Of a stretch of 64,000 nt of DNA, positions 49,760-62,730 are shown in pieces. Within the stretch, counting starts at the first letter, position 1. Each line of letters begins with the position of its first letter. A model generated the notes under the pieces. The model ran no database searches and was not told the DNA's origin. It saw nothing but the letters and a program-made list of their open reading frames with translations. The stretch is from Absidia repens (Eukaryota; Mucoromycota; Mucoromycetes; Mucorales; Cunninghamellaceae). The stretch covers positions 310,001 through 374,000 of the forward strand of contig MCGE01000005.1 in the NCBI GenBank assembly GCA_002105175.1, in the 5' to 3' direction. Made by a program: the position numbers and the translations under genes.

Positions 49760-50720
49760 TAAACAGACAATGCATATTTTATTTGGATATAGACATAAAC
49801 TATGATATGACGATCGACTCAGCTATGCCGCCTCATACCAGTACCATGGCACATATCTAAAAATATGACAACTAAAAATATGGGTAGATGCGTTCAGTAG
49901 GTGTATGAATAAGGAATATTTATTTAGAATAAACATAACGTAAGATAAACTAGTTTAATTGAAGGGGAATATTCTAGAGTGAGTGCTCACAGCGAAGGGA
50001 ATGGGCCAAACTATGTTGGATTGTTCTATCTTGTCTGCAAAAAGAGAACAGAACAACCGCGCAGTTGATGTTAAATGGTAGCTATTAATTTCATAAGAAG
50101 GGAACTACCGTGTCGACGATGTTGATATTGTGAAAGACAAAACTAAAGAGCCTTTTTTCTATCACTAAAAAAAAAAACGCTAACAAAGTGAACAGAAGAA
50201 AACAATTCAAATGCCGCACACGTGAATATTTATTTACTCCCTTTTTTTAAGCTCCCTCTTTCTTTCATTCTTTTTTTTCTTTTTTTTTCCCTTCTTATTC
50301 ACCATTTAACTTTTTTGAGGTTATGGTGATTTTAGATTAGCGTCAGGATTAGTTTAGAAGGTTTTCAGCTCAGGGATTACAAAATGCAAGGGGAAACCCT
50401 TCCATTTTGGTTTCAAACCTTCATTAGCCTATTTTAATGTTAGTTTGTCCGTTCTTCGTATCTGTATCTGAATAAAATATCTCGTTTTACATACTTCAAC
50501 GAAAAATGTCCCATTGTTCTCTCTCTCTCATATCTTTTGCTATAGATCCCTGTTTTATCGACATCACCACTTTTATTAGTGTTGATCATTGGTGTGCTTG
50601 ATTTACGTTTATAGATAATGTTTTGTCTATTTTATACAGTATATCAACTCCCGTTTTACGAATGTTTATTTAGATTAGTGATGGCCATTCTTTAGATCTC
50701 CCTTTAGTTTCACTCATGCT
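49760..50720. repeat. Family A repeat, inverted pair (copy 5)
   Basis: Its layout matches copy 2: plus-orientation CATATTTTATTTGGATATAG at 49772, a CACGTG box at 50219, a T-rich tract, then a minus-orientation core at 50330-50410 and the mirror block ATCTGAATAAAATATCTCG at 50465. It continues in reversed family A sequence (ACTTCAACGAAAAATGTCCC) to about 50720. Confidence 0.65.
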
Positions 50721-52047
50721 TCCCCCAATAGATCCTTTCAATGAGGCAACTGCTACAGTGAACTCCTCGTCTTTAGTTTTAGTATCTACTATTATACTTC
50801 AATAAAATACACCATTTTCTAAATTGACCATACTCTGGCATATTGTATGATATAATAAAAAATATTACCATTGCACTTGTTTTGTGAGCGCCCTACCAAA
50901 ACCATTGCTCTTTAAAGTCACCCACTATAACTGATTGACCCCCTCTCTCCTCAAGAACTGCTTGCTAGTCTTATAACACTTAGTATAAAAAATAGCTATA
51001 ATCCTGCTCAACTTATCGTGTAATAAATCTAGCTGTTTTTGTGTGTGTAGTCGTCGTTCTAAAGCAATTGTACTTCTCTCTAGCTCTCTAGCTTATTTAT
51101 GACTACATGGGTCACCCGTCCTGCCAACCAACAGAGCAATTTTTTACAATTGTGAGAACGCTTGAAATTGCTATAATGTATTGTTGAGTTGCACCATACA
51201 ACATGGAAGCCAAACTAACAATATTCGGAATAACGGCAAACTAAGGAATAGATACAGTGTACTTTTCTGGAAAATATTAATTGTTGGCTGTGAAATATCG
51301 TCTCATTCGAGTAAATCCCTTGGCATTATTCATTTGGATGTGGGGGGGGTTGTTGGTGAGCTTGGATACAAACTTGAGCTGATGCCCCTTATATATGTGA
51401 GCGATACATAGCGCTTTGAGCTATGTATCATGTTAATATCAAAATGTGGACCCAGAAAGGCACTACAGTTTGAGTCCAGCGAACTGCGATGGGTAGAATG
51501 GCAGAGTGGCAGAGTGGCAGTGAGGCAGGGTGGTAGAGGGCCATACTTAGACAAGGGAGCTCGACCTTTCAATGGCTTTTTAAGTGGTGAACTGGGGTTA
51601 ACTAGGGCCTAGAAATTACCAAGGCATCGACAATGTATTATTTTTGATTTTCAAAGGCAAAATCCATATATAGTAAAAGAGGTACCTTCATACTTTTAGT
51701 CCGTCTTTTTAGGTACCTTTTTTTTGCCATATATGGTGTTGGAGATTCCTCCAAATCGCCAACCCAAGTGGTCATTTCAAACGTCTCATTGACTGTTTGA
51801 ATTCATCCTTTTTAGTAGTTAATTCAATGTTTACAAACAAGAAAAAAATTCAAGATAGATGTTATTATACTCATATATTCTTCCTAGAACTTTAAGGTTA
51901 GGTATTTTTTTTTTTCGAATTCGAATGCTTGGAAAAAGATAGAAAATCCAACTAGCGGAGGTTAATTTATTGGCTGGTCTACGTTTTTACTTTTTTTTTT
52001 TTTTCTCTCATTTGGTCTTTTCTTTTTCCTTCTTCCGTACTTCCCAT
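50721..52047. other. Intergenic, hairpin-forming stretch
   Basis: Repeat-derived at first; 50815-50860 again shows 'tcaataaaatacaccatttt'. A short purine-rich tandem (GGCAGAGT) lies at 51500-51525. An imperfect inverted repeat spans 51664-51736. From about 51700 on it is the promoter region of the MFS gene. No coding sequence is supported. Confidence 0.5.
51664..51736. repeat. Imperfect inverted repeat (arms ~25 bp)
   Basis: Left arm 51664-51687 begins CCATATATAG and ends GGTACCT. Right arm 51711-51736 is its near reverse complement, beginning AGGTACC and ending CCATATATGG. The loop is about 23 bases. It lies about 310 bp before the MFS start codon. Confidence 0.6.
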
Positions 52048-54286
52048 ATGACTGACCTTGCCGTTTTTCCAAAGTGGCAACTTACCATTATATACTTATG
52101 CCGTTTTGCAGTATGTAGACTACAGCATCAAAAGAAAACTGAAATAACAATATTGCGAACGGTTCACTGATCGAGATGATTGACCAACAGCTTCTGTATT
52201 AATAGGAACCAGTTACCTTCTCTGTGCATCTCCCTTTTATATACTTTGTAAGAACAAAAAAAGAAAATAGATCTTATTGATAATTCTACTGTATTGACCG
52301 TTTTTTTTTTCTCGTTGTCTTTTCATAATAGTTGGTGAGGGATTTCCATGTGGCCAAGGACGATGCACAAATAGGCTTCTATGTCGGTTTACTGACGTCC
52401 CTTTTTGGCGTAGCGCAATTCGTTTCAGGTACAGCGTAAAATCAATTGACTGAACCTAGTTCATATGCACTAACTTTTATTTTCTTTCCTCTGTTTAATA
52501 GCCATTCCTTGGGGTTTAATCTCTGATAGATTTGGTCGAAAACCAGTCATCATGATTGGACTTACAAGCACAACGCTCAGCATGTTCTTATTTGGGTTTT
52601 CTAAATCGTACGCATTTGCAATAACAATCAAGTTTTTGTCTGGACTGATGGTAAAAAGAAAGGCATACAGATAATGGTATATTATATACTTACTGTTTAT
52701 TTATGTTTATTAATAGGATGGAAATATTGGAGTTATCAAAAGTATGATTCAAGAAAATACTATGCATTGTACTCAAGAACAGCGTGCACGAGCCTTCTCC
52801 TTTTTGCAGGTGACTTTTGGTGCGGGTAGTGTTGTAGGGGTGATGATTGGAGGTAAGTCATTTTAGTCACATTTTTACATTTTTACTACAAAAAACAAGT
52901 ATCCATTTATTAATGCCGATTTCTAGGACTTCTTTATGATCCCATCGCTACATTCCCGGGATTATTTGAATATAATGAAAGACTTCGATACTTTGTGATG
53001 ATCTATCCTGCGTTCTTACCTTGTTTTGCTTCTGCTTGCATTTCTTCCATTGGTTTATTATTTGGTGCTGTCTTTTTGAAGGAAACATTAATCGTCACCC
53101 CAGCAATAGATCAGGAACAGAATGAAACTACGCCATTGTTGAATTCTACCAACAAGATGAACACCAGATACCAAAATTCACCATCAACCTATGAAGCGAA
53201 CGATACAATTACTTCCCATCCAAACTCATTTACCAACATGGCGTCGAAACTGAAAAAATCTCTAACTGAATCTGTTTTACTTATATGCTCAACTTATGGC
53301 ATGATCGCATTTCAAAATGTGTTTTACGATAGTAAGTTACAAAAATCAAAAACAAACCAAAGTATATCAACCGGATCATTTATTGAAGCCATGCTTTATT
53401 TGTATATATTAGCGCTTTTTATTATATGGTCACCTGCATTAATTGATCAAGGCGGAATTGGATTGACCTTCATACAAATGTCGTTGATTTTGACTATATC
53501 GGGTGTGGTGACGCTTGTAACACAACTGGTCTTTTTCCATAAACTCGTTTATTATTTTGGCACACTAAAACTTCTTCACTGGACACTGTTGATTAGTATT
53601 GTGGTGTTTTCTACTCAAGGGTTTACTAGATTACTCTATTACCTTCCTATAGACGTGACCAATACTATCATGTTAGCTGATGGCAATGGGGCGGTAGCGT
53701 CCTTGGGTTGGATTGTATGGTCAGCAGCCGCGACAGAAATGGTAGTGAAAACCATATGCCAAACCATCATGATGACAAGCTCGGTTATGTTGATCAATGA
53801 CTCAGCCCCCACATTGGATTCTCTTGGTACTATCAACGGCTTTTCCTTATGTAAGCGACAAATTCGGTAGATAGACGAGTGCGGATAATAGGGTCTGATA
53901 TCACTAACACGGATGATTTTGTATATTGTGTGTGTTTTCGTAGGTATAGCTGCTCTGACTCGTGCCGCAGGCCCTGCCTTGTGTGGTTTTATATGGTCCT
54001 CGTAAGAGAAAAGAAATAGATCGTGGATGGGAGAGTTGATGCCTGATAATGGAAAAAAAACGGATCTTGTGGTACAGCATGTTTCATATCACACTCATCT
54101 CCTTTTTTTTTTCTTTATAATATTAGAACCAATTCGGGAACGAACATTCCATCCTTCATGCAACCTTATATTGTTTGGATTATCCTCTCTTTCGTCGGCA
54201 TTGGCACTTTTATATTATACCAACAATTCCGACAAAAAATATCCTCCACCAGAAGCAATACAACCGCAACAAGCAACTCTGAGTGA
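52048..54286 (+). CDS. Major facilitator superfamily transporter (DHA1/ZIFL-like)
   Basis: A membrane transporter of about 550 residues from at least seven exons. ATG 52048 opens MTDLAVFPKWQLTIIYLCRF, which splices to EPVTFSVHLPFIYF and then LVRDFHVAKDDAQIGFYVGL, a normal start for this subfamily. MFS motif A (GLISDRFGRKPVIMIG) lies between helices 2 and 3. The motif-B-like LSGLMDGNIGVIKSMIQE and the motif-C-like FSFLQVTFGAGSVVGVMIGG follow. The 53100-53270 part encodes a long polar loop between the two halves. Six further hydrophobic segments then run to a last exon starting NSGTNIPSFMQPYIVWIILS and ending near TGA 54284-54286. The closest named group is the yeast YCR023C / plant ZIF1-like family; the substrate cannot be told. 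The last exon uses a different frame from the long open frame that ends at 54308. Confidence 0.85.
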
Positions 54287-54641
54287 CCGACCAGTAGATG
54301 GCTACTGACTCACACCAAGATCAACAAAACCTCTATAAATGGATCCCTCACACCACCACCCACGCATTGTAGAATATATAATACTTAGATATCAATTTGA
54401 AACTTTTACATACACCTTTATTACATAGTTTACTCCTCCCTTTCAATTGTATTAATGTTGGACTTGATGTATAGTAGTAGCTTGATAGTGTTTTGCATAT
54501 ACAATAAAAAATCTTTTTTTTTTTTTTATTTCGCAATGGTGAAAAAGGATGAAAAGTATGTATGGGGATGATAAGGGCTATTTTATACTACAAAGAATGG
54601 GGTACATATGAGCAAGAGGGATTCTAATTGATGGTGACCAA
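54287..54641. other. Convergent 3' region
   Basis: Lies between the MFS gene and the 71-aa gene. It holds AATAAAAAATC (about 54502), a T run at 54513-54528, and no gene. Confidence 0.5.
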
Positions 54642-54938
54642 TTATATATGAGGACATTGCCAAATTTTATGTCCATAGCATTGATAATAAAAATAATAGT
54701 AATAGTAGTAGGCACAATGAGGACATAGCTTTAAAGATGGAAGAGCAGGAGCTTCAGATGGAGGGGAAGTTGGTGCTGCGGTTGGCTCTTCAGGCTATAA
54801 TAAAACGATATGTTAGAAAAAGGTGGTAATGATGATCAGGGACAAAATAGGATGTACCTGTGCCTACGAATTTACCTTTGGATAGCCATGATAAGGTCTT
54901 AACCAGATGTCTTTGTTATTACCAACAGATTTAGTCAT
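54642..54938 (-). CDS. Small two-exon gene (71 aa), function unknown
   Basis: Not visible as a long open frame because it is split. Exon 1 is 54938-54876 (MTKSVGNNKDIWLRPYHGYP-K), ending at a GTAAAT donor. Exon 2 is 54794-54642, after TTATAG, and runs PEEPTAAPTSPPSEAPALPS, then LKLCPHCA, a tyrosine-rich run and GHKIWQCPHI to TAA 54642-54644. A TATA box (55041-55050) lies about 105 bases upstream. The N-terminus is soluble and charged. The C-terminus has a CPHC and two further cysteines around six tyrosines that derive from a TAC/TAT microsatellite. I do not recognise the family. The splice is phase 0 and both sites are clean. A mitochondrial or membrane-complex accessory subunit is possible but not supported by a motif. 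Confidence 0.6.
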
Positions 54939-56189
54939 TTTGAGAAGAGTAATCAAGTAGAGAGAATTGTATGTAGAAGAGTCAGCGAAAGAAATATAGG
55001 TGAAGATGATGGAAAAAAATGACGAATAGAAAAATAATAGCTTTTATATCCATTTTTGTCGCAAGCATGATCAGCTTATCACCACCTCAAAAAGTAACCA
55101 ATCATCTTTTTGTCTTTAATGCCTGATTCAAAGTGGAGAAGTGTGTTTCAAAAGACCAAAGAGGTCAAATTTTACTGGTCATAATAATGTGGCACCTAGT
55201 GTATCATCTTTTCCAGTTGTTCCGAAAATTGATTGGATGATTTGAAATGGTGATACAATACATGCACATAAATTGAACAGACTTGGGCTTGTCACAGTGT
55301 ACATAAAAAATAAAAAAAAACAAAAAAAAAAAACCGTTCTGTATTGTTTGAATAAATACATCATCAGCGTTATCATATGACAGAATATATACAATTGGAA
55401 AAGCATGTACTTTGTAATCCGAAGTGGTAAATAAAAAATTTGCTGTTTAAAATATGTATGATATAATGGACGATGACTATAAATATAAAGGAACCCTAGA
55501 CGAACAATATTAAACACCAAGTCTCCCTGGCGTAGTTCCAAAAGAATGTAAAGTAAACCTTCCGTGTTGCATGAGTCAGGCCATACTCCCGTTTTGCAAG
55601 CATGATTTTGCATGGGATGCAAACATTTTCAAACATTCAAAAGTTTGGTCGGGTGGCAATCAAGGGGAGGGAGGATGTTGATCTGTAATTTTTGATGAAA
55701 TTAGGCATGTTTCACTACTTCGATCCATAACAAGCATTCCCTTGGAGATCAACTGGCTTCATTTGAGGACTCCATGTTTTTCTTTTTATACAGTAAAAAA
55801 AGGGATAACAACAATAACATCACTCATATTGATAAATCTAGACTGTTTCACCCGTGTAACCTCCTTTAGACTACACATATTGTATATATTTAGTTTATGG
55901 AGCCGGAACAGACTGCGTACCATATCAAGTGACTGAAACTGTCATCCGGTCAATGGGGTTCTGGATATAAAGGGGGTTGAGAAGTCATAAATGAATAGAA
56001 AGCGATAAAAATTTCTCAATGACGGCAATAATACGCACAGCATGACCTATATTTATTTATATGATTTATAAAGCATGAACATGACTACATTTGATGGTAA
56101 GTGTTTTAACACCGTCAACCTTTTACTGGAAAATGGGGAGCATAGTCATAGAGGATGAATTAGAGATCAAGCGTTCGTCAGGGTACTCA
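54939..56189. other. Promoter of the 71-aa gene, then AT-rich intergenic DNA
   Basis: TATA box GATATAAAAG (minus strand, 55041-55050). From about 55150 on the DNA is AT-rich and featureless. The 147-codon open frame at 55179-55622 (minus) has runs of Phe and no recognisable domain and is not counted as a gene. Confidence 0.5.
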
Positions 56190-56885
56190 CAAAACTGCTA
56201 CAATAACTACATTTATCACTGTACGGTGGCTAAGAAGATGGGTAATAAAAAGTGTTTATTGAAGTACATTGATAAATACTAATTGTAAAGGCGAGGGTTC
56301 ATTGTAACAAAGGATTTATTGGAAGGCACTATTGGAGGAAACATAAGGGACTATCGATGAATCTGAATAATGGCCAATATTAATCTAAAGGCACAATTGA
56401 CAAATGTGAGCTAATATACTACACAAGAGGCGAGAAGCAACGTCATTTATTGAATCACAACAATTGTCAGCACTAACCAAAATGGGTGTTTTAAAAAATA
56501 AAAGAGATCTTTTGTACATGGCATGACAGAGACTAACGGAACATTTTTCTTTAAGGCAGGTGAAAAGAGACATATTTTTTTCATGTTTATATACAAACGA
56601 TGACAAGCTAAAACAAAACAAAACTAAACTAAACGAAACTAATGAAGGCTTCAAAAAAACCTAACTAATGGTGGTCCGAAATCCCGAATCCAAAATGAAA
56701 GGTTTCCCTATGCATCTTGTAATCCCTGAGCTAAAACACATTCTAAACTAGTCCTGATACAAATCTCGCTCCATTCCAGAGAGGTTGAATGATGAAGAAA
56801 AAAAGGAAGGAAAAAAGAAAGAGAGCGATAAAAAAGAGGGAGTAAATGAAAACTTTCACGTGGGCGGGATTTGGGTATTTTTTTT
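56190..56885 (+). repeat. Dispersed repeat family A, copy 6
   Basis: Same block order as copies 1 and 3: 'aagaagatgggtaataaaaag', 'ccaatattaatctaaaggca' at 56372, 'agagacatatttttttcatg' at 56567, 'aaactaaactaaacgaaactaatg' in place of the CTAAG run, the core at 56675-56760 (AATCCAAAATGAAAGGTTTC) and CACGTGGGCGGGATTTGGG at 56857. Confidence 0.75.
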
Positions 56886-57151
56886 TTTTGTCAACCCAAA
56901 AAAATCACTATTATTGTCAAATAAACTAATATCCTAGACGCCGCTATACCCCATCTTGTTATTACATATTTATCGCGTGTCCCAACTTCCATTGTCCTCT
57001 TTCAATATTGTTGTCACCCCTTGTTTTTATTTCTTGATTGAAAAATGTTCCAGTCCAAAAAAAAGCGGTGATTCAAATGCTATATTTAAATTGGAGGGAG
57101 GTTTTTTTTTTTTTTTTTTTTTTTTGGCCATCTTTGTTTTGCAGACTTAAT
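56886..57151. other. Promoter of the nucleolar FKBP gene
   Basis: T run of 24 at 57102-57125, only 27 bases before the start codon. Short open frames across it are by-products. Confidence 0.5.
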
Positions 57152-58663
57152 ATGACCGTCCACGGATTCTGGGGTAAGAATACATCTGTTGAAAACAAAT
57201 ATATATTAGGCAAAAGTCATGGGCTATCTAAGTGACCAACTGAAATACATACCTTCATTTGTATATGTTGGTAGGACTCCAAGTTCTCCCTGGCAAGCAG
57301 TATACTCAAAATGTGACACTGCCTTTCATGATCACCATGGTAAGTATAGTGTCTAGATGTATGGCAAAGAAACTCCTGTAAGTACTTGTTTGTCTAACAT
57401 TATTTTATTATTTTATCTCATGGATGCTTGGATCTCGTTCATATAGGCTTCTTTAACTGACGCAATCACCTCAAACAAGCGTTGCTCTCTACTTATCAAA
57501 GTGGATGGTGAGGAATATATCATGTGCTCATTGACTCCGGAAAAGGTATTGATGATAAATATATATATATTACCAAGTTTCGATACTGTTGGATGTGATA
57601 TATCATTTCTTTCCAATTTCTTTGTGTTAGCTGGAACAACAAGTATTAAGTACGACGATTATGCAAGGCGAAGAAGTGACTTTTAGTATTAGAGGTGATA
57701 AGTAGGTGCTGGAAAACAACTGTAGCTGGTATAAGGAATCTGTATTTTATTGACTTTGTCTATATCATGTATATCCATAGTGCGATGCATTTGACAGGAA
57801 ACCATGTTTTTGACATTAAAGAATATGAAATTGAAGATCAGCAACCTGAGTAAGTAAACACGAGGCGAAGGACAGGATATACAGATGTATCATATATGCT
57901 GATTTATGTGTGTTTTACCCTGTATTTTTTTAGGCACGCCCTTGAACAATACAATCATACAACAACTTCCAGAAATTCTGACGACGATGGAATCCTGACC
58001 ACTGATATCAACAATCAACAAAAACGGAAGCGACCAGCAGAATCAGATCGACACGACACAGCAAAAAAATCCAAAGGCAACCACATATTATCAAACCATC
58101 GTCTTTTATCTACCTGTAAAAAGGAACAACGAAAACTGCAATCTTATATGGACTCTTTGAATGGACATGTGCAACAGTTAGAACAACAACTATCGTCGCT
58201 CTCGGATCGTCCTCAACAGAATATTGACCGTGATAGTTTGGAATCATCAACTGAAGATAAGGATTCCACCGCTGTGCAACCGGCAATGGAAAAGAGCAAT
58301 GAAGATTCGAAAGACAAGAAGGCTCGGGTTGACAAAAAGAAAGCAGAAGATGACAGAAAAAAACTGGACGGCAAGAAAAACCAGAGCAAAAAGCAGGAAG
58401 TGATCAGCAACAAAAAACCACTATCAATATCGGCCTCAACATCAACATCTGAAGCATCAACGACTACAAAACGAAAATCAACTCTGGAAGGAAATCCGAA
58501 GAAATTAAAGGTTGTGCGTTTACCAAATGGCATGGTGGTAGAGGACAAAAAGATAGGCACGGGCCGTCCGGCAGGACCGGGATGCAAGGTATGATGACCG
58601 GAGTGCTTGTCACTGGCAAAGCGGAGGGCGGTTGATACTTAGGCTTAAACACTCACATCTTTT

Positions 58664-58704
<41 letters not shown>

Positions 58705-59074
58705 GTATACGGTGGAATAGGTTGGACTGCGCTACTTGGGTAAACTAGTGAATGGAAGGAAATTCGATTCAAATACAGCTGGGACTCCTTTTCGGTTTAC
58801 CCTGGGAAAAGGAAGCGTGATTCGTGGTTGGGACATTGGCATTGCTGGAATGAAAGTAGGCGGTGAACGAAAACTGGTCATTCCTCCTTCACTTGCTTAC
58901 CGACAACGTGGTGTACCTCCTGATATTCCACCAAATTCGACCCTCGTATTCGACGTAAGTTTATTTTGTTAAAAAAAAAAAACCAGATGAACGGAAAGAG
59001 TCAGACAGGGGCTATACGTAGCACTAATTTGATATTTTCAATCTAAATAGGTCAAGCTTGTGGAATTGAAGTAG
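57152..59074 (+). CDS. FPR4: Nucleolar FKBP-type prolyl isomerase (FPR3/FPR4/FKBP39-like)
   Basis: These enzymes combine an N-terminal nucleoplasmin-like domain, an acidic/basic middle and a C-terminal FKBP domain; yeast Fpr3/4 act in nucleoli and on histones. ATG 57152 encodes MTVHGFWG and splices to [20 protein letters not shown], the typical NPL start. [18 protein letters not shown] ends that domain. The middle is Lys/Ser/Asp-rich with nuclear-signal-like [10 protein letters not shown] and [15 protein letters not shown]. The FKBP domain follows: [60 protein letters not shown], with the usual pocket FD, VI..W and IPP kept. It ends ELK-stop at 59072-59074. About 420 residues and eight exons. 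The intron at about 58589-58720 holds a pure (TA)n run. The symbol is by family, not proven orthology. Confidence 0.9.
58662..58701. repeat. (TA)n microsatellite in an intron of the FKBP gene
   Basis: About 19 TA units, interrupted once or twice, inside the intron before the PPIase exon. Confidence 0.85.
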
Positions 59075-59517
59075 TGTTAGTCACTTAAAAGCAGTATCAT
59101 AGTTTTTATAGTTTTATTAGTATTGGCATACAAGGCAAATGTACTGAATAAAAGGTCAATTTAGAAAATTAGTTTGATATTTCTTATGTGTATATATTTT
59201 GGGAAAGGTATGGGGACAGAGAAATGAAGTGTGGTTTTTGGTGATAAAGTGGACAAAACAATTCAACATCATTGTGTATGCTATGATGCGATTATGTATT
59301 TCATAGTAGATATTGAGAACTTTTGTTGACGTATTAAACATGTTCATGAATAAGAATCAAATCGGAATAATAGTTTATTATTTTGAGAGTATATACTTAT
59401 ATAAAAGAAGGATATAAAATAAAACATAATTTGTGATTTCATGAAAAAAAAAAAAAAAAGATTCTGTGTGTATTTATGATAATGAAGGGGAACAATAGAT
59501 AAAATGGGATCAGGCAT
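59075..59517. other. Convergent 3' region
   Basis: Between the FKBP gene and YPT6. It holds AATAAA near 59147, an A run at 59443-59458, and no gene. Confidence 0.5.
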
Positions 59518-60787
<1,270 letters not shown>

Positions 60788-61019
60788 TAGGGAAAGGACT
60801 GAATAGTTAGAAATAAAAGAAAAGAAAAAAATGAAAAAGAAGAAAATGAAAAATAGGGGTAATCAGGAAAGGGCGGAGACTTAAACCAGACGATGTATTT
60901 TTTTGGTAAATTGTATCACACAAGCCAAAGCTGCTAACCAACCACTGAGACTCGGAGAGCATTTATAGTAGGAGAGAGCAGTTACAGTAGGTGAGAGCAG
61001 GTACTTTGTAGAACCTTCA
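60788..61019. other. YPT6 promoter region
   Basis: AT-rich. A GGTGAGAGCAG motif is nearly repeated at 60966-61002. No gene is seen. Confidence 0.45.
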
Positions 61020-61640
61020 CAATTGCAACATTGCTTGTTATTCGACTGTTCAGAATATGAATAAGTAACTAATAAAAATAGGCATATTGCATTGAAGTAT
61101 ATTGGTGGATACTAGATTAAAAGAGAGGGGTTCATTGTAACAAAGAGTCTAATGTGGATAGCATAAAGAGGACCAGAGGGAGATCTCAAATAAAATAAAC
61201 AAAAATCCAATGGGAAATAAGTAGACATGGGTTTAAGATACTGTGCAAAACATGAGAAAGACTGACGAGGTGTCTTTTATTGACGTATGATGACGATCAA
61301 CACTAATCAGTGACGAGAAGATAATAAAAAAGTGATCTATTACACAAAGCATGAGAGAGACTACTGAGATATTTTTCGTTGAACGTGTAAACGGAGACAT
61401 ACTTTATTCAAATCAAGTGACAAACTATGGTCAAATTAAGACTAAGCTAAGCTAATGAAGGCTCCAAAGAGCCAACTAATCATGGTCCCAAATCCTGAAT
61501 CCAAAATGAAAGGGTTTCCTCATGCATCTTGGTAATCCCTGAGACGAAAACGCTTCTAAACTAGTCCTGACACTAATCTAAGTCCATAATTACCCCATAG
61601 AAGTTTAATGGTAAAGAAAAAAAAAATAGAAAAGGGAGGA
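61020..61640 (+). repeat. Dispersed repeat family A, copy 7
   Basis: Opening 'attcagaatatgaataagtaactaataaaaatagg', then 'gaggggttcattgtaacaaag' as in copy 6, 'ggagacatactttattcaaat' at 61391, 'gactaagctaagctaatg' at 61440, and the core at 61487-61580 (AATCCAAAATGAAAGGGTTT). The CACGTG end is missing. Confidence 0.75.
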
Positions 61641-61758
61641 GAATTTTTTTAGGGCAATACATGATCTTTATTGCGGGGTTTGAAAGAAGGGCATTGAAGG
61701 GTAAAGGCAACTTGGTGAATTCTGATCTATTGAGATAAATAAAAGTAAGCGAAATAAA

Positions 61759-62118
61759 CTAATCGGCGAAAAAAGAAAAACTAAAGCTATTATTCGAATG
61801 GATGCGGAATGTAATAAAAAAGGGGAATGGACGTAGTTGGGAGAAGAGGGAGACGACGAAAGTTACTATCTTTGGTGAGAGCAGACTGGAAAGACCAGCA
61901 TAAGCGAAGTTGAGTTCAGCAAGGCGACGAGTTCCTTGGCTGAAAGGCACAACGGCGATACGGGAAGGATGTTGTTTTTTGGTAAAGATCATGACATCTT
62001 GATGTATAATGTTGAAAGTGCTGACGTCTAGAAACATACTGCCAGGGGATCGTCCTGGTTTCCAAACATGTGGACCATGAAAGAGAGAGAAATAAATCGG
62101 GGGAAAATAAATATTCAC
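61759..62118 (-). CDS. Possible gene fragment of unknown function
   Basis: A 119-codon frame whose middle (62043-61860) reads like real coding sequence: SMFLDVSTFNIIHQDVMIFT, KKQHPSRIAVVPFSQGTRRL, AELNFAYAGLSSLLSPK. Codon choice there resembles the housekeeping genes. The C-terminus after that is low complexity and Phe-rich, so the true end may be a splice donor. The start is unclear (ATG 62118, 62043 or an upstream exon). It could be an exon of an unrecognised gene or a relic. I know no family for it. Confidence 0.3.
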   Translation of the reverse strand: MNIYFPPIYFSLFHGPHVWKPGRSPGSMFLDVSTFNIIHQDVMIFTKKQHPSRIAVVPFSQGTRRLAELNFAYAGLSSLLSPKIVTFVVSLFSQLRPFPFFITFRIHSNNSFSFSFFAD

Positions 62119-62730
62119 AGGCGTGGAATTTGAAATCCTTTCTGTGAAAAAGAAAAAAGACTTCAGAATCCCTCTATCTTTCTAGATATAGCATGGATAC
62201 GAATGTCATAATAACAACATTATCCACAATAAAGATGCAATTTTGTTTTCCCATTGATATCGATATTTTCGTGTTAACTAACATATGGTACTGTATATAC
62301 ATATATCTAAATGTAATATGTGTTGTATTTTTACTAATTGTAGCACATACGTCTTGTTGTGAGGCGATTTCAGTCAACCATGTGTTTTTGCACTCCATCT
62401 CCTGGCTTCCAAAAAAAAAAAAAAAAAAAAAAAAAATGAGACGAACGAGGGTGATTTTTCTATAAAAAAAGAAAAAAAAAAAGCACACACACACAATGGT
62501 CTGGATGGACGCATAAAAAACATGCGTAGGGACGGACTTATAAAAAGGCATAAAATGTAAACTATTAAAACAACAACTGGGGCATATCTATTGTTGGATA
62601 GAGTCTCAGGCACATATGGTAAGCAACCAATTTTCAGGAAACTGATGAAATCTCATAATGCCGAAAAATCAAGCTTCTAATACAATTTCGCCTAGCCTAG
62701 ATATACCATATATTAATAATCAATAAGATA
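62119..62730. other. AT-rich intergenic region
   Basis: Contains an A run at 62411-62436 and (CA)n near 62484-62494. Nothing else is seen. Confidence 0.5.

Noticed and set aside
55179..55622. 147-codon minus-strand frame
   Set aside because: Hydrophobic and Phe-rich in very AT-rich DNA, part of it over A runs; no signal, promoter or family seen.
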